Positions 24,570 to 33,456 of a DNA stretch of 64,000 bases are shown piece by piece (positions within the stretch are counted from its first letter, which is position 1; each line of letters begins with the position of its first letter). Both the position numbers and the translations under genes were made by a program. The notes below the pieces were generated by a model that saw nothing but the letters and a program-made list of their open reading frames with translations, had not been told where the DNA came from and made no database searches. Source of the DNA: Gemmatimonadota bacterium (GTDB taxonomy: Bacteria; Gemmatimonadota; Gemmatimonadetes; Gemmatimonadales; GWC2-71-9); assembly GCA_016713435.1 (NCBI GenBank), contig JADJPD010000003.1, positions 186,001-250,000 on the forward strand, given 5' to 3'.

Positions 24570-26750
24570 CTAGAAGAGCCCTCGCGCGGTCAGGTCCACG
24601 CGCAGCCCGTCGCCACCGCGACTGATGGGGTGACTCAGGTCCACCCGGAGAAGATCCCCGAGCAGCGCCAGCCCGAGCCCGCCCCCGGCGAGCACCCGCG
24701 TCTCGAAGAGCCCGCGCGCCTGGCCCGCCTGCCCGGCATCCAGGAAGAGCACCGGCCGGAACACCCCGCGCTTGAGCGGCACGTCGAGCTGCGCGGCCCA
24801 GAACGCCTGCCCGCCGCGCGTGCCGTAGTCGAAGCCGCGCACGCTGCCGCTCCCGCCGAGCCGGAAGGCCTGCTGCGGCAGCGGCGCCGCGGTGGTCACG
24901 CCGGCGCGCAGCTGCAGCACCGGCGACGCCCGCCAGGCGAGCAGCTGCCGGCTGAGCATCCCGTACACCCGCCCGGTGGTGTGGGCGTCGTTGCCGAGCA
25001 CGTCGCCGCCGAGTTGCCAGCGGGTGCGGTACATCCCGCCGTCCAGGCGGAGCGCGGCCCCGCCGAAGGTGCCCTCCCGGACCGGGGGGTTCACGGGGAA
25101 GTCCCCACTCCCGCCCAGGACGTCGTTCACGGGGGAGCCGGCGTCGCGGCGCACGCTCTGCTCGTGCTCCAGCAGGAGGGTCGTCGTCAGCTCCACCCCG
25201 GTGCCGACCGACCCCTCCCGCGTCAGGCGGACGCCATGGCCCAGGTGGTAGTCGGCGTCGTCGTGCGCCGCGAACATCGCGTTGAGGCTGTTGCCGAGCG
25301 CGTGTGCCCGCGCAAACGGGTCGTTGGAGCGCAGCTCCCGCCACCCGGCGAGGGTCCACCGCGCCCCCGGGGCCTCCCGCACCAGCGTGAGCCCGCCCGT
25401 CACCCGCTGGTCGCCGAAGCCGAAGCGGCCCTCGGCGCGCAGGGTGGTGAAGCGGTCGCCCGGCAGCTGCAGCTGGTAGCCCACGCCCGGCGCCAGCCCC
25501 TGCACCCGGTTGTAGCGCAGCAGCTCCGCCGGCCGGAGCCAGGTGAGCCCGGCCCGGGGCCGCCCGGTGAGCGCGGGCGGCAGGTCCACGGCCAGCCGCT
25601 CGAGGTCGGACTGGATGGCCCGCACCTCGCGGTCGTCCACCCGGTCGTCGCTCACCACCAGGGAGTCGCCCCAGGCGCCGTAGGCGGCGAGGGAGTCGCC
25701 GGGCGCGCGGTGCAGCTCGTAGCGGCCGTCCTCCCAGCGCCCGCGGTCGTCGCGTGCCAGCTGGTCCTCGGGGAGTTCGCCGCCACTGTCGCGGCGCCGC
25801 TTCCCGTCGGCCCGCAGCGAGTCGCGGCGCGCCTGGCGCGCCATCCGGGCCGAGTCAGGCGGCAGCGAGTCCTCGGGCGGCGGCAGCCGGAACACCACCG
25901 CGCGGCCCGTGTTCACCTCGTAGTCCAGGAAGGTCGTCCGCGCCTCGAAGGGCACGACGAGCTCCCCGAACCACGGCAGCTCCACGCGCCCCGCCACCAC
26001 CTGGCGGTAGGGCAGCCAGTGGCGCTCGTCCTGCAGCGCGTACTCGAGGTCCGCGTCGAGCGTCAGCACCCGGCTCACCAGCTTGCTGGCCCAGCGGTCG
26101 TCCGCGTCGGCGTCATCGTCCGGGTCGAGCCAGAGCTCGGTGCCCACGAAGCGGAAGGACAGGCGCACCAGGTCCCCCTGCTCCGCCTCGAGCCAGAGCC
26201 GCCCCGCCACCAGCGACGGCCCCTGCCGCCGGGGCAGGACCTCCACCGCCAGCAGCTTGATGGGCCGCCCCTCGGGACTCCGCACCTGCACGCTGTCGGT
26301 GAGCCGGTAGCGGTACCACTCGGGCCCGCCGGCGGAGAGCGGGTGGATCGCCGCGCGCGGCGGGATCTCGTTGCCGAAGACCCGGAGCGAGTCGCGCAGC
26401 GCCCGCGGCACGAACCACGGCCGGTCGAAGTTGCTGCTGAGCCGCAGGTTGGCGCTCCGTGCCGCCGAGCGGCGGCCCAGGATCTCCACCCGGAGGTCGT
26501 TGGGCGTGGACCAGTGCACCGTCCCCTCCTGCTCCTCGGCCGCCACGTTCGGCACCTCGGCCCAGCGCCGCCGCCCGAGCCCGAAGCTCAGCCGGTAGCG
26601 GAACCGCGCCTGGTAGTCGTGCAGCCCCTCATCCGAGGCGGCGTGGCGCGCCATGGCGCGCCGCACGACGGCCTCGGTGGCGGCATCGGCGAAGGGGAGG
26701 GTGTCGCCCGAGAGGAGGGCACCGGCGGTGAGGAGCGCGAGCAGCATCAC
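24570..26750 (-). CDS. Outer membrane surface-antigen (BamA-like barrel) protein
   Basis: A 726-residue secreted protein with an N-terminal signal (LLALLTAGALLSG), a long periplasmic beta region (about residues 25-390, DUF5686-like) and a 16-stranded Bac_surface_Ag barrel at the C-terminus. Barrel hallmarks are FRLGGSGSVRGFDYGTRGG (the VRGF/Y-type motif of Omp85) and the last strand ending RGLF. It is not BamA itself, as canonical POTRA repeats are not evident. It may export or insert a specific partner. The hairpin at 26771-26796 separates it from the regulator upstream. Confidence 0.75.
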   Translation of the reverse strand: MMLLALLTAGALLSGDTLPFADAATEAVVRRAMARHAASDEGLHDYQARFRYRLSFGLGRRRWAEVPNVAAEEQEGTVHWSTPNDLRVEILGRRSAARSANLRLSSNFDRPWFVPRALRDSLRVFGNEIPPRAAIHPLSAGGPEWYRYRLTDSVQVRSPEGRPIKLLAVEVLPRRQGPSLVAGRLWLEAEQGDLVRLSFRFVGTELWLDPDDDADADDRWASKLVSRVLTLDADLEYALQDERHWLPYRQVVAGRVELPWFGELVVPFEARTTFLDYEVNTGRAVVFRLPPPEDSLPPDSARMARQARRDSLRADGKRRRDSGGELPEDQLARDDRGRWEDGRYELHRAPGDSLAAYGAWGDSLVVSDDRVDDREVRAIQSDLERLAVDLPPALTGRPRAGLTWLRPAELLRYNRVQGLAPGVGYQLQLPGDRFTTLRAEGRFGFGDQRVTGGLTLVREAPGARWTLAGWRELRSNDPFARAHALGNSLNAMFAAHDDADYHLGHGVRLTREGSVGTGVELTTTLLLEHEQSVRRDAGSPVNDVLGGSGDFPVNPPVREGTFGGAALRLDGGMYRTRWQLGGDVLGNDAHTTGRVYGMLSRQLLAWRASPVLQLRAGVTTAAPLPQQAFRLGGSGSVRGFDYGTRGGQAFWAAQLDVPLKRGVFRPVLFLDAGQAGQARGLFETRVLAGGGLGLALLGDLLRVDLSHPISRGGDGLRVDLTARGLF

Positions 26751-26770
26751 GAGGCTCGGGGAAAAGGAAC

Positions 26771-26796
26771 GGCCCCGCGGTGGTCACCGCAGGGCC
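26771..26796 (-). terminator. Hairpin terminator after PAS-Fis regulator gene
   Basis: A 12-bp imperfect stem GGCCCcGCGGTG/CACCGCaGGGCC, followed on the minus strand by TTCCTTTTC. Confidence 0.6.
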
Positions 26797-26820
26797 GGCA
26801 AGATCAGCTACCCAGCGTTG

Positions 26821-27294
26821 TCAGGCGAACTCCACCCCGGCGCCCTGGTTCCGCGCCAGGCGGGTGCGCCCGTCCCGGTGGAGCCCGTAGGCCTTGAGCC
26901 GCCGCCAGAGCGTGGTGCGGCTGATGCCGAGGTGCTTGGCCGTCTCGGCCAGCTTCCAGCCGTGCGCATCGAGGGTGCGGACGATCGCGTCCTTCTCGCG
27001 GTCGGCCAGCGTGGTGGGGCCTTCGATGCCCGGGATGAACATCGCCTCGCCGAGCTCCAGCGCCCCGATCCGGAGCGGCCGCAGCCGTCCGCCCATGGCC
27101 GCGAGCCGCGGCATCAGGTTCTGCGAATCCTCTTCGTCCGACTCGAGGCCGCTCAGCGCCTCACGGGCCTGGGCGTTGGCGTAGAGCACCTTGCCCTGCG
27201 GATCGAACACGACCACGCCCTCGCTGAACCCGTCGAGCAGGGCCTTGGCGAGGGGGGAGAACACCGATGGGACGGGCGTATGCGTATCCGGCAT
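26821..27294 (-). CDS. PAS-Fis type DNA-binding regulator without AAA+ domain
   Basis: A 157-residue protein. Residues 15-50 read as a small PAS sensor (LLDGFSEGVVVFDPQGKVLY). The C-terminus is a Fis-type helix-turn-helix (AIVRTLDAHGWKLAETAKHL then GISRTTLWRRLKAYGL), as found at the end of sigma-54 enhancer-binding proteins. The AAA+ ATPase between them is absent, so it cannot itself open sigma-54 promoters. It may act as repressor or accessory factor. Start at 27294 gives the full PAS lead. Confidence 0.8.
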   Translation of the reverse strand: MPDTHTPVPSVFSPLAKALLDGFSEGVVVFDPQGKVLYANAQAREALSGLESDEEDSQNLMPRLAAMGGRLRPLRIGALELGEAMFIPGIEGPTTLADREKDAIVRTLDAHGWKLAETAKHLGISRTTLWRRLKAYGLHRDGRTRLARNQGAGVEFA

Positions 27295-27349
27295 ATGGGC
27301 GGCCTACGGCACGGGTGCAATGGGGGTTTCAGGCTGAGGCCTGTACCTC

Positions 27350-28306
27350 CTAGGACGTTTGAGCGGGCGTGAGTTTGGACACACCCTCCCCCCGGCGGGG
27401 AGTCCGGGCCTCTGCCCGGAGGACTAAGCCCAAGCCAGTGAAGATGATAACCCCGGCGAGGATGGTCCGCCCAGTGAGCGTCTCCTGGGGCAGGAGCAGG
27501 GCCGACCCCACCGCCGCCAGGAAGGGTTGCAGGTATATGAAGGCGGCCACGGTATTGGAACTGGCCCGCCGGAGCGCCCACAGGTTCAGGAAGTACGACC
27601 CGATGGTGGGGCCCGCCACGATGTAGGCGGTGAGCGCCCAGGCCGTCCTGCTCACCCGCGCGGGGTCGGCCGCCAGCACCGACGGGATGGCCACGGGCAA
27701 GAGCCCCACCGCCGCGAAGCCCATGACGTACGCTCCCACGAGGAGCGGATCGTGCTTCCCCACCAGCGGCTTCGACACCAGGAAGTAGCCGGCGTACGCC
27801 ATCATCCCGATCAGGATGGCCAGGTTGCCGAGGGCCACGCCCGGGGTGAGGGTCAGCCGCTCCGGGCCGACCAGGTAGATGGCCCCCGCCGCCGCGAGCC
27901 CGATCCCCGCCAGCTTCCCTGGCGAGGGCCGCTCCAGCCCGAGGAGGAGGGAGCCGAGCACCGTGAAGACCGGCGCCGTGGTCACCAGGATCGTCGCATT
28001 CACCGCGGTCGAGTGCGCCAGCCCGTAGAGGAACAGCGACTGGTTGACCGTGACCCCGAGCAGCCCCGACAGCGCCAGTCGTCCCAGGGTGCGCCCATCG
28101 GTGATCCACCGGCCTCCTCGAAGCGCCGCCACCGCCGCGAGCACCACCGCCGCGCCGAAGACGCGGATGGTGACGAGCAGGCCCGCCCCCACCTCCGGCA
28201 GCACCAGCCGCCCGAGCACCGCCAGGCTCGCGAAGAACACCTGCACCGTCACCAGCGCAGCATACGGACGAGCCCGATCCTCGCCGGGGCGCGAGACGTC
28301 GCTCAT
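27350..28306 (-). CDS. EamA/DMT superfamily transporter
   Basis: A 318-residue inner-membrane permease with ten predicted transmembrane helices in two EamA repeats. Typical segments are VTVNQSLFLYGLAHSTAVNATILVTT-like (first repeat, residues 80-110) and GPTIGSYFLNLWALRRASSNTVAAFIYLQP-like (second). Members export metabolites or amino acids; the substrate is unknown. The start codon (28306) overlaps the stop of the helicase gene by four bases, so translation is coupled. Confidence 0.88.
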   Translation of the reverse strand: MSDVSRPGEDRARPYAALVTVQVFFASLAVLGRLVLPEVGAGLLVTIRVFGAAVVLAAVAALRGGRWITDGRTLGRLALSGLLGVTVNQSLFLYGLAHSTAVNATILVTTAPVFTVLGSLLLGLERPSPGKLAGIGLAAAGAIYLVGPERLTLTPGVALGNLAILIGMMAYAGYFLVSKPLVGKHDPLLVGAYVMGFAAVGLLPVAIPSVLAADPARVSRTAWALTAYIVAGPTIGSYFLNLWALRRASSNTVAAFIYLQPFLAAVGSALLLPQETLTGRTILAGVIIFTGLGLVLRAEARTPRRGEGVSKLTPAQTS

Positions 28307-30871
28307 CCGCGCCGCCCCCGCCGGTGCCTCGGCGGCTTGAACCGGGACCGGCGTTCGTCGCGCGCCAGTTGCCCGAGCGTCGCGCGCATTCCCTCGAGCG
28401 TGTCCGCGTGGACCGCCGGCTGGCTGCCCCGGATCACGGCGAAGCGGACCGGACGGTCGAGCACGGGCAGGTCCTTCTCCTCCAGCCGGCGGGCCTGGCC
28501 CTCGCGCAGGTGCAGGCGCGCCACGCCGCCCTCCGGTGTCACCTCGTAATGGATCGGCACCGTATCCCCGAGCAGGCGCACCTTGGCGGGAAGCGCCAGC
28601 AGCCGCTCGCGCTGGCCCTCGGGCACTTCGCGCACCGGGTCCAGTTCGAGCGGCGTCGCGAGGAACTCCGGCCATCCGTGCACCGCGGACAGCTGGGCCA
28701 CCAGCCGGTCCCGCAAGGCGTCCGGCGCCAGCCCCGCGAGCGTGCCGCCCGAGCGGCGCCAGAGCTCCGCCGCCTCGGCCACCGCGCGGCGGACGCGGCC
28801 CTGGCTCGGGTGCGGCGTCTCCCCGGCCAGCAGCGCCCGCACCAGCCCCAGCCGGAGCGCGGGCAGCAGTTCCGGCGCCACCACGTCGTCCACCGGCTCC
28901 ACCACCGCGTCGAGGTCGAAGCCGAAGTAGGTGAGCTTCTGCCGCAGCACCAGTTGCTGGTGCTTGCGGGAGCCCGCCACCTCGAACTCCGCCGGGCCGC
29001 GGCGCGCGTAGCGGCGCACCAGGTCGTAGGGAATGGTGGTGCCCTCGATTGCCGCGCGCGGGACGCCGAAACGATCGGCGAAGAACCGCAGGGTGCCGGC
29101 CACGGCGCCCCACGAGCCGGCCACCGAGCTCCGCGACACGCGCGCCTCCTGCCCGTCGGCCGTATGCTCGTCGATCACCAGGTCGAAGGGCATGATCTGC
29201 GCCACCAGGTCGGTCCACTGCCCGCGGATCTCCCGTCCCGCGTACGGCAGCTTGGCCGGCAGCGGCAGGTCGAGCGCCCGGAACACCGACGCCGCTCCGA
29301 GCGCGATGTCCTCGATGGCCTTCACCAGCACGCCCTTCTCCTCGGCCCACTCCGCGAGTCCTTCCTCGTCGAACACATGCCGCGGCAGCCCGTACACCTC
29401 GCCCACGCGCGCGTGCCGGTTCACCGCCTCGGCAAAGAGGTTGTAGGCGGTGAGGTGGTCGCTGCCGTTGACGCGGGCGCTCTCGATGTCGCGCTCGTCG
29501 CGCGTCATCCGGTGCAGGCTGTCGATGTTGGAGCAGACGGCCACCACGGGCAGGAGCTCGGTGCCCGCGTGCACCAGCAGCTCGCCCCAGGGGCGCTCCG
29601 ACCGGCATGGCCTCCACGTCGCGGCCATACCGGGTGAGCCGGCCGTCCTCCACCAGGCCCCGGTCGGTGAGGGTGCGCAGCGCGCGGCGGTACGCCACCT
29701 TGTCGAGTGCCACCGGCAGCTCCAGCTCGGTGGCATCCACGCCGAGCGCGGCGCAGGTGATGGCCACGCGCTCGGCATCCCCCGCCAGCTGGAACTCGGG
29801 CGGCGTGGGCCGGAGCTTCTCGAAGACCAGCTCGCGGTCGGAGAGGATGTACACCTCGCCGTGGGGCACGCGGCCGTGCACCCGCCCCGCCATCTGCAGG
29901 ATCTCGTTGGCGCCAAGGTACAGGCGGTGCAGGACGTTGCGGCCCTTGTCCACCACGTTGGCGTAGCGCGCATCGTAGATCACCACGGTGTCGAGCCCGC
30001 GCACGTTGAGCGCCGACTGCCCCGCCGCCGTCATGGCCAGCAGGAAGGGGTGCGCCACCTCCCCCTCGAGGAACGGGCGGATCACGCGGATCGGCTCGCC
30101 CCCGTGGTAGAAGGCGGCGTTGAGCCTCGGCCAGCGGCTGCCCAGCCCCTTGGCCAGGTTCTCCACCTCGGCGCGCGTCGGCACGAAGACGGCGACGCCG
30201 CGCTTCTCCTTCATCATGTGGCGCATGAAGCGGTCGTCGAAGAACTCATCGGCCTTCTTCGGGACCACCTGCACCTTGGCGCGGAGCGCGGGATCGAACG
30301 CGCTCGTCTCCAGCACACTCGCCGACTCCAGGTACCGCGCGTAGAACGCGGGATCCACCGTGGCCGACAGCCAGATGAAGCGGCAGCCGGCGCGCTTGCC
30401 GAGCGCCAGGCACAGCTCCAGCTCGGCCGAGGTCTGGTGGATCTCGTCGACGATGATGGTGTCACGGCGGGAGATGAGGTCGTCCTCGAACCAGCGTCGG
30501 GCGATGCCGGTGGTGACGATGACGACGTTCCAGGCGGGGGTCTCGGGCGTGGCCTCGCGCTCGCGGTTCACCACCCCCACCCGGAGCGGCGCCCGCAGGA
30601 TGGCCTCGGCGATGGGGCGGATACCGAGGGTCTTGCCGGTGCCGGTGCCGGCCACGATGCCGAAGCCCCGGCCGGAGCGCGCCAGGTCCCGGAGCTCCGC
30701 CCCGTGCGCCCGCTCCAGGATGGTCTCCACCGTGGTGAGCCCGAGCGCCAGCTCGATGGTCTCGCACGCGGCCCGCGTCGGGGCGATGACCACCACCCGG
30801 CCGTGCGGGTGCTCCGCGCGGCGGTACGCCTCGAGATCGGGCGGGAGCAGGTGATCGCGGGTCGGCTGCAC
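28303..30871 (-). pseudogene. DExH-box helicase (HrpA-like), one-base frameshift
   Basis: An 855-residue superfamily 2 helicase if one extra base near 29600 is removed. Walker A GTGTGKT (75-81), DEIH (142-145), SAT (motif III) and the helicase C region with QMAGRVHGRV follow in order. The frame then breaks after VEAMPV and resumes as ERPWGELLVHAGTELLPVVA. The C-terminal 470 residues hold HrpA/HrpB-like helical and OB-like parts, ending in a very basic tail (SRFKPPRHRRGRRG). It probably acts on RNA. An extra G in TCGGAG is the simplest cause, likely a sequence error. Confidence 0.83.
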
Positions 30872-30917
30872 GCCCTAATGTAAGGGCGACCCCGCCTGCC
30901 CCGCCCCCCGGCACGGC

Positions 30918-30956
30918 CGCGCGCCCACCCGGCCGTGATGGCCGGGTGGGCGCGCG
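30918..30956 (-). terminator. Perfect 17-bp hairpin terminator
   Basis: A 17-bp perfect stem (CGCGCGCCCACCCGGCC and complement) with a GTGAT loop, 16 bp after the stop of the minus-strand gene at 30973-31323. It is the strongest hairpin in the window. Confidence 0.75.
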
Positions 30957-30972
30957 GGGACCCTGCGGGAGC

Positions 30973-31323
30973 CTAGTTACGAATGAAGCTGACGGTCACC
31001 ACCCGGTGCCGGGAATCGGCCCCGGACCGGGGCCGGGCGTCCATCCGCACCTGCGCCAGGCGCGTCCGGCGGCTGCGCAGCGCCGGGGCCTCGCTCATCC
31101 CGGGCCCCACCATCCCCCGCACCACCACCAGCGCCTCCTGCACCGGTTGGGTGGCCACGACCCGGGCCCGGGCTTGCAGACTGCCTAGGCCCTGCGCCGG
31201 GAGCGCGGCCGCGGCCAGCACCGTCAGCAGGAAGGCCAGCACCAGGACCACCCACCCCCGCCCCACCGCCGGGCAGGCGAGTGCCTCGGCGTGATGATGG
31301 TCACGTCCCGGCGCGGGCCACAT
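30973..31323 (-). CDS. Single-pass membrane protein divergent from fimbrial operon
   Basis: A 116-residue protein with a His-rich start (MWPAPGRDHHHAEALACPAV), one transmembrane helix or signal (WVVLVLAFLLTVLAAAALPA) and a basic extracytoplasmic part of about 65 residues. AGAGG lies 10 bases before the ATG. It is divergent from the DUF4402/usher cluster, with about 250 bp of shared upstream DNA. No family was recognised; a role linked to that surface system is only a guess. Confidence 0.6.
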   Translation of the reverse strand: MWPAPGRDHHHAEALACPAVGRGWVVLVLAFLLTVLAAAALPAQGLGSLQARARVVATQPVQEALVVVRGMVGPGMSEAPALRSRRTRLAQVRMDARPRSGADSRHRVVTVSFIRN

Positions 31324-31416
31324 AGGGGCAACCTCTTGGCGGAAATACACTTGCGCCTCCCGGCGAGGCCGTCGGAGGTGCCAAGAAACGACCTCAAGGT
31401 GTACAAGAACTAAACA

Positions 31417-31430
31417 CCGTGAAGTCACGG
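31417..31430. promoter_or_regulatory. Inverted repeat upstream of sigma-54 promoter
   Basis: CCGTGA-AG-TCACGG is a perfect 6-bp inverted repeat about 75 bp before the predicted start of the fimbrial operon. It is a candidate enhancer-binding or repressor site. Confidence 0.45.
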
Positions 31431-31473
31431 AACCACAACTACTTACCGCGCGTCACCGACATTGCTTTTACAC

Positions 31474-31490
31474 GCGGCACGATGGTTGCC
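31474..31490 (+). promoter_or_regulatory. Sigma-54 (RpoN) type promoter of DUF4402/usher operon
   Basis: GGCACG at 31476-31481 and TTGC at 31486-31489 give the GG-N10-GC spacing of -24/-12 promoters; the match to TGGCACG-N4-TTGC misses only the first T. The start would be near 31500, leaving a leader of about 70 nt to the ATG at 31570. Confidence 0.65.
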
Positions 31491-31569
31491 CTATCCGCGC
31501 CCAGGGAACTGGCATTCCCTTGGGATCTGTCATATGTCGACCACACCACCACCACACGAGGATAGGGCA

Positions 31570-32064
31570 ATGCGTACTCTCACCCGAGTTTCGGCCACTG
31601 TGGCCGCGCTCTTGAGTCTCGCCACTGCGGCCCAGGCCCAGAGCGCCAACATCAACGCCACCGCCGTGGTCTACCAGGCCATGACCGTGACGGGCGCCCG
31701 GGCGCTCGACTTCGGCAACGTCTTCCCCGGCGTCGCCAAGAGCATCGCGGTGGCGGCGGCCACCAGCGGCCGCTTTGACCTGACCGGCCAGGCGAGCGCC
31801 AACGTGAACCTGACGTTCACCCTGCCGACCAACCTCACCAGCGGCGCCAACAACCTGCCGATCGGCACCTGGACGGGCTGCACCAACGCCACCAACACCA
31901 CCACGGGCTGCACCACCTTCACCCCGTCGGGCAGCGCGACGGCGTCCGCCTTCAGCGGCACCGGCAACCTGTTCGTGTGGGTGGGTGGCACGGTGACGCC
32001 GGCCGCCAACCAGGCCGCCGGGACGTACAACGGCACCGTCACGCTCACCGCGGCGTACTTCTAA
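31570..32064 (+). CDS. DUF4402 secreted/pilin-like subunit 1
   Basis: A 164-residue secreted protein: signal peptide (VAALLSLATAAQA), then a DUF4402 domain. It begins with ALDFGNVFPG and ends TVTPAANQAAGTYNGTVTLT-AYF, the family's closing beta strand. DUF4402 subunits are Ig-like and are thought to be assembled on the cell surface by chaperone/usher machinery. GAGG precedes the ATG. It is the first gene of the operon, with a Thr/Asn-rich loop (CTNATNTTTGCTTF) holding two cysteines that may pair. Confidence 0.85.
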   Translation: MRTLTRVSATVAALLSLATAAQAQSANINATAVVYQAMTVTGARALDFGNVFPGVAKSIAVAAATSGRFDLTGQASANVNLTFTLPTNLTSGANNLPIGTWTGCTNATNTTTGCTTFTPSGSATASAFSGTGNLFVWVGGTVTPAANQAAGTYNGTVTLTAAYF

Positions 32065-32164
32065 GCGGCGATTCCAGGGAATTCTGGGTGGCCCACGGGG
32101 GGCGAGGACCGGACTATCTTGCCTCGGTGCCTCGTCCCCGTGAGGCCTCTCCCGGAATCGGCCC

Positions 32165-32623
32165 ATGCTCCGCTGCGCTTGCCTCCTCCTGCTGGCTCTC
32201 CTCGGTCCGCTCCCGCTGCTGGGACAGACTCAGGTGGTGGGCATCCGCGACCTCAACTTCGGGCCGGTGATCCGGGGTGTCCCCAACGCGGTGGCGCCCA
32301 CCGACCCGGTGCGGAGCGGCCAGTTCTACGTCCGGCACCGCATCGGCGGCAGCGTGCAGCTGCGCTTCACCCTGCCCACCCGCCTCACCCGCGTGGGCGG
32401 CGGCGGCAACCTGCCGATCAGCTTCGCGACCACCGACGCGGTGGCGCAGGGCACGGCCGGCAGCAGCGTTCCCGTGACCTTCAACCCCAACGCGACGCAG
32501 ACCTTCAACCTGGTGACCAGCGCGGACTTCAACATCCGGCTCGGCGGACGCGTGAGTCCCGCCGCCAACCAGGCCACCGGCAGCTATCGCGGCACCGTCA
32601 CCCTGAACGTGACCTTCTTCTGA
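32165..32623 (+). CDS. DUF4402 secreted/pilin-like subunit 2
   Basis: A 152-residue relative of the preceding protein: signal peptide (LLLLALLGPLPLLG) and DUF4402 motifs IRDLNFGPVIRGV and VSPAANQATGSYRGTVTLNVTFF. It has no cysteines in the mature part. The two subunits share the end motif but differ in the middle, so one may be the major subunit and the other a tip or anchor. The stop overlaps the chaperone-like gene by one base (TGATG). Confidence 0.83.
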   Translation: MLRCACLLLLALLGPLPLLGQTQVVGIRDLNFGPVIRGVPNAVAPTDPVRSGQFYVRHRIGGSVQLRFTLPTRLTRVGGGGNLPISFATTDAVAQGTAGSSVPVTFNPNATQTFNLVTSADFNIRLGGRVSPAANQATGSYRGTVTLNVTFF

Positions 32624-33456
32624 TGACGCTCCGGCGCTTCTTCCTCCCCGTCGTCGCCCTGCTGGCCGGCACCCAGGTGCTCGCGGCCCAGGGGGTCGTC
32701 GTCGCGCCGCACGCGGTGTACCTCGATCATCGCACGCGCAGTGCGGCGATCACCCTCTACAACCCGGGCGCCGAGCCGGTCGAGGTGTCCATCTCGGCCT
32801 TCTACGCCTACCCGGTGACCGACTCGCTCGGGCAGTTCACGCTCGAGACGCCCGACTCGGTGACCGCCGGGATGCCGTCGGCCGCCGCGTGGATCCGGGC
32901 GTTCCCCCGCATCATGACCGTCCCGCCGCTGGCGCGGCAGACCGTGCGCCTGCTGGCCCAGCCGCCGGCCGGCCTGCCGGACGGGGAGTACTGGTCGCTG
33001 GTGCTCATCGCCGCCAAGGGCGGCTCGCTGCCCGTGAGCGCCGGCGACACCGCCGGGATCTCCGTCGGCCTCACGCTCGAGGTGCGGACCATCATCCCGC
33101 TCACCTACCGGAAGGGCGCCGTCGTCACCGGGCTGGCGCTCTCCGGCCTCCACGCCACGCCGGCCGGGGACAGCCTGGCCATCCGCGTCCACGCCGAGCG
33201 CCAGGGCAGCGCCGCCTACATCGGCACGGCCCGCGGCGCGCTCCGCGATGCGGCCGGCAAGGTCGTGGGCAGCTTCAGCGAGCCGGTCGCCATCTACTAC
33301 CAGGCCGAGCCCACGTTTGCCATCGCACGGCAGGGGCTGCCGGCGGGCCGCTACCAGCTCACGGTCGAGTTCACCAACGAACGCACCGACCTGATGCCCG
33401 AGCAGCTGCTCAAGGGCCCGCCTGTGCGCGACTCACTCGAGGTCACCCTGCCGTGA
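32623..33456 (+). CDS. Periplasmic pilus-chaperone-like protein
   Basis: A 277-residue secreted protein with signal (FFLPVVALLAGTQVLA). The first domain has the PapD-like pattern: VVVAPHAVYLDHRTRSAAITLYNPGAE at the N-terminus, then FPRIMTVPPLARQTVRLLAQ before the second Ig-like domain (from about residue 145). In PapD-type chaperones these strands donate a beta strand to nascent subunits. Its place between the DUF4402 subunits and the usher fits that role. It starts inside the stop of subunit 2. Confidence 0.78.
   Translation: MTLRRFFLPVVALLAGTQVLAAQGVVVAPHAVYLDHRTRSAAITLYNPGAEPVEVSISAFYAYPVTDSLGQFTLETPDSVTAGMPSAAAWIRAFPRIMTVPPLARQTVRLLAQPPAGLPDGEYWSLVLIAAKGGSLPVSAGDTAGISVGLTLEVRTIIPLTYRKGAVVTGLALSGLHATPAGDSLAIRVHAERQGSAAYIGTARGALRDAAGKVVGSFSEPVAIYYQAEPTFAIARQGLPAGRYQLTVEFTNERTDLMPEQLLKGPPVRDSLEVTLP

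Noticed and set aside
24570..26750. BamA itself
   Set aside because: No canonical POTRA repeats could be seen, only the C-terminal surface-antigen barrel.
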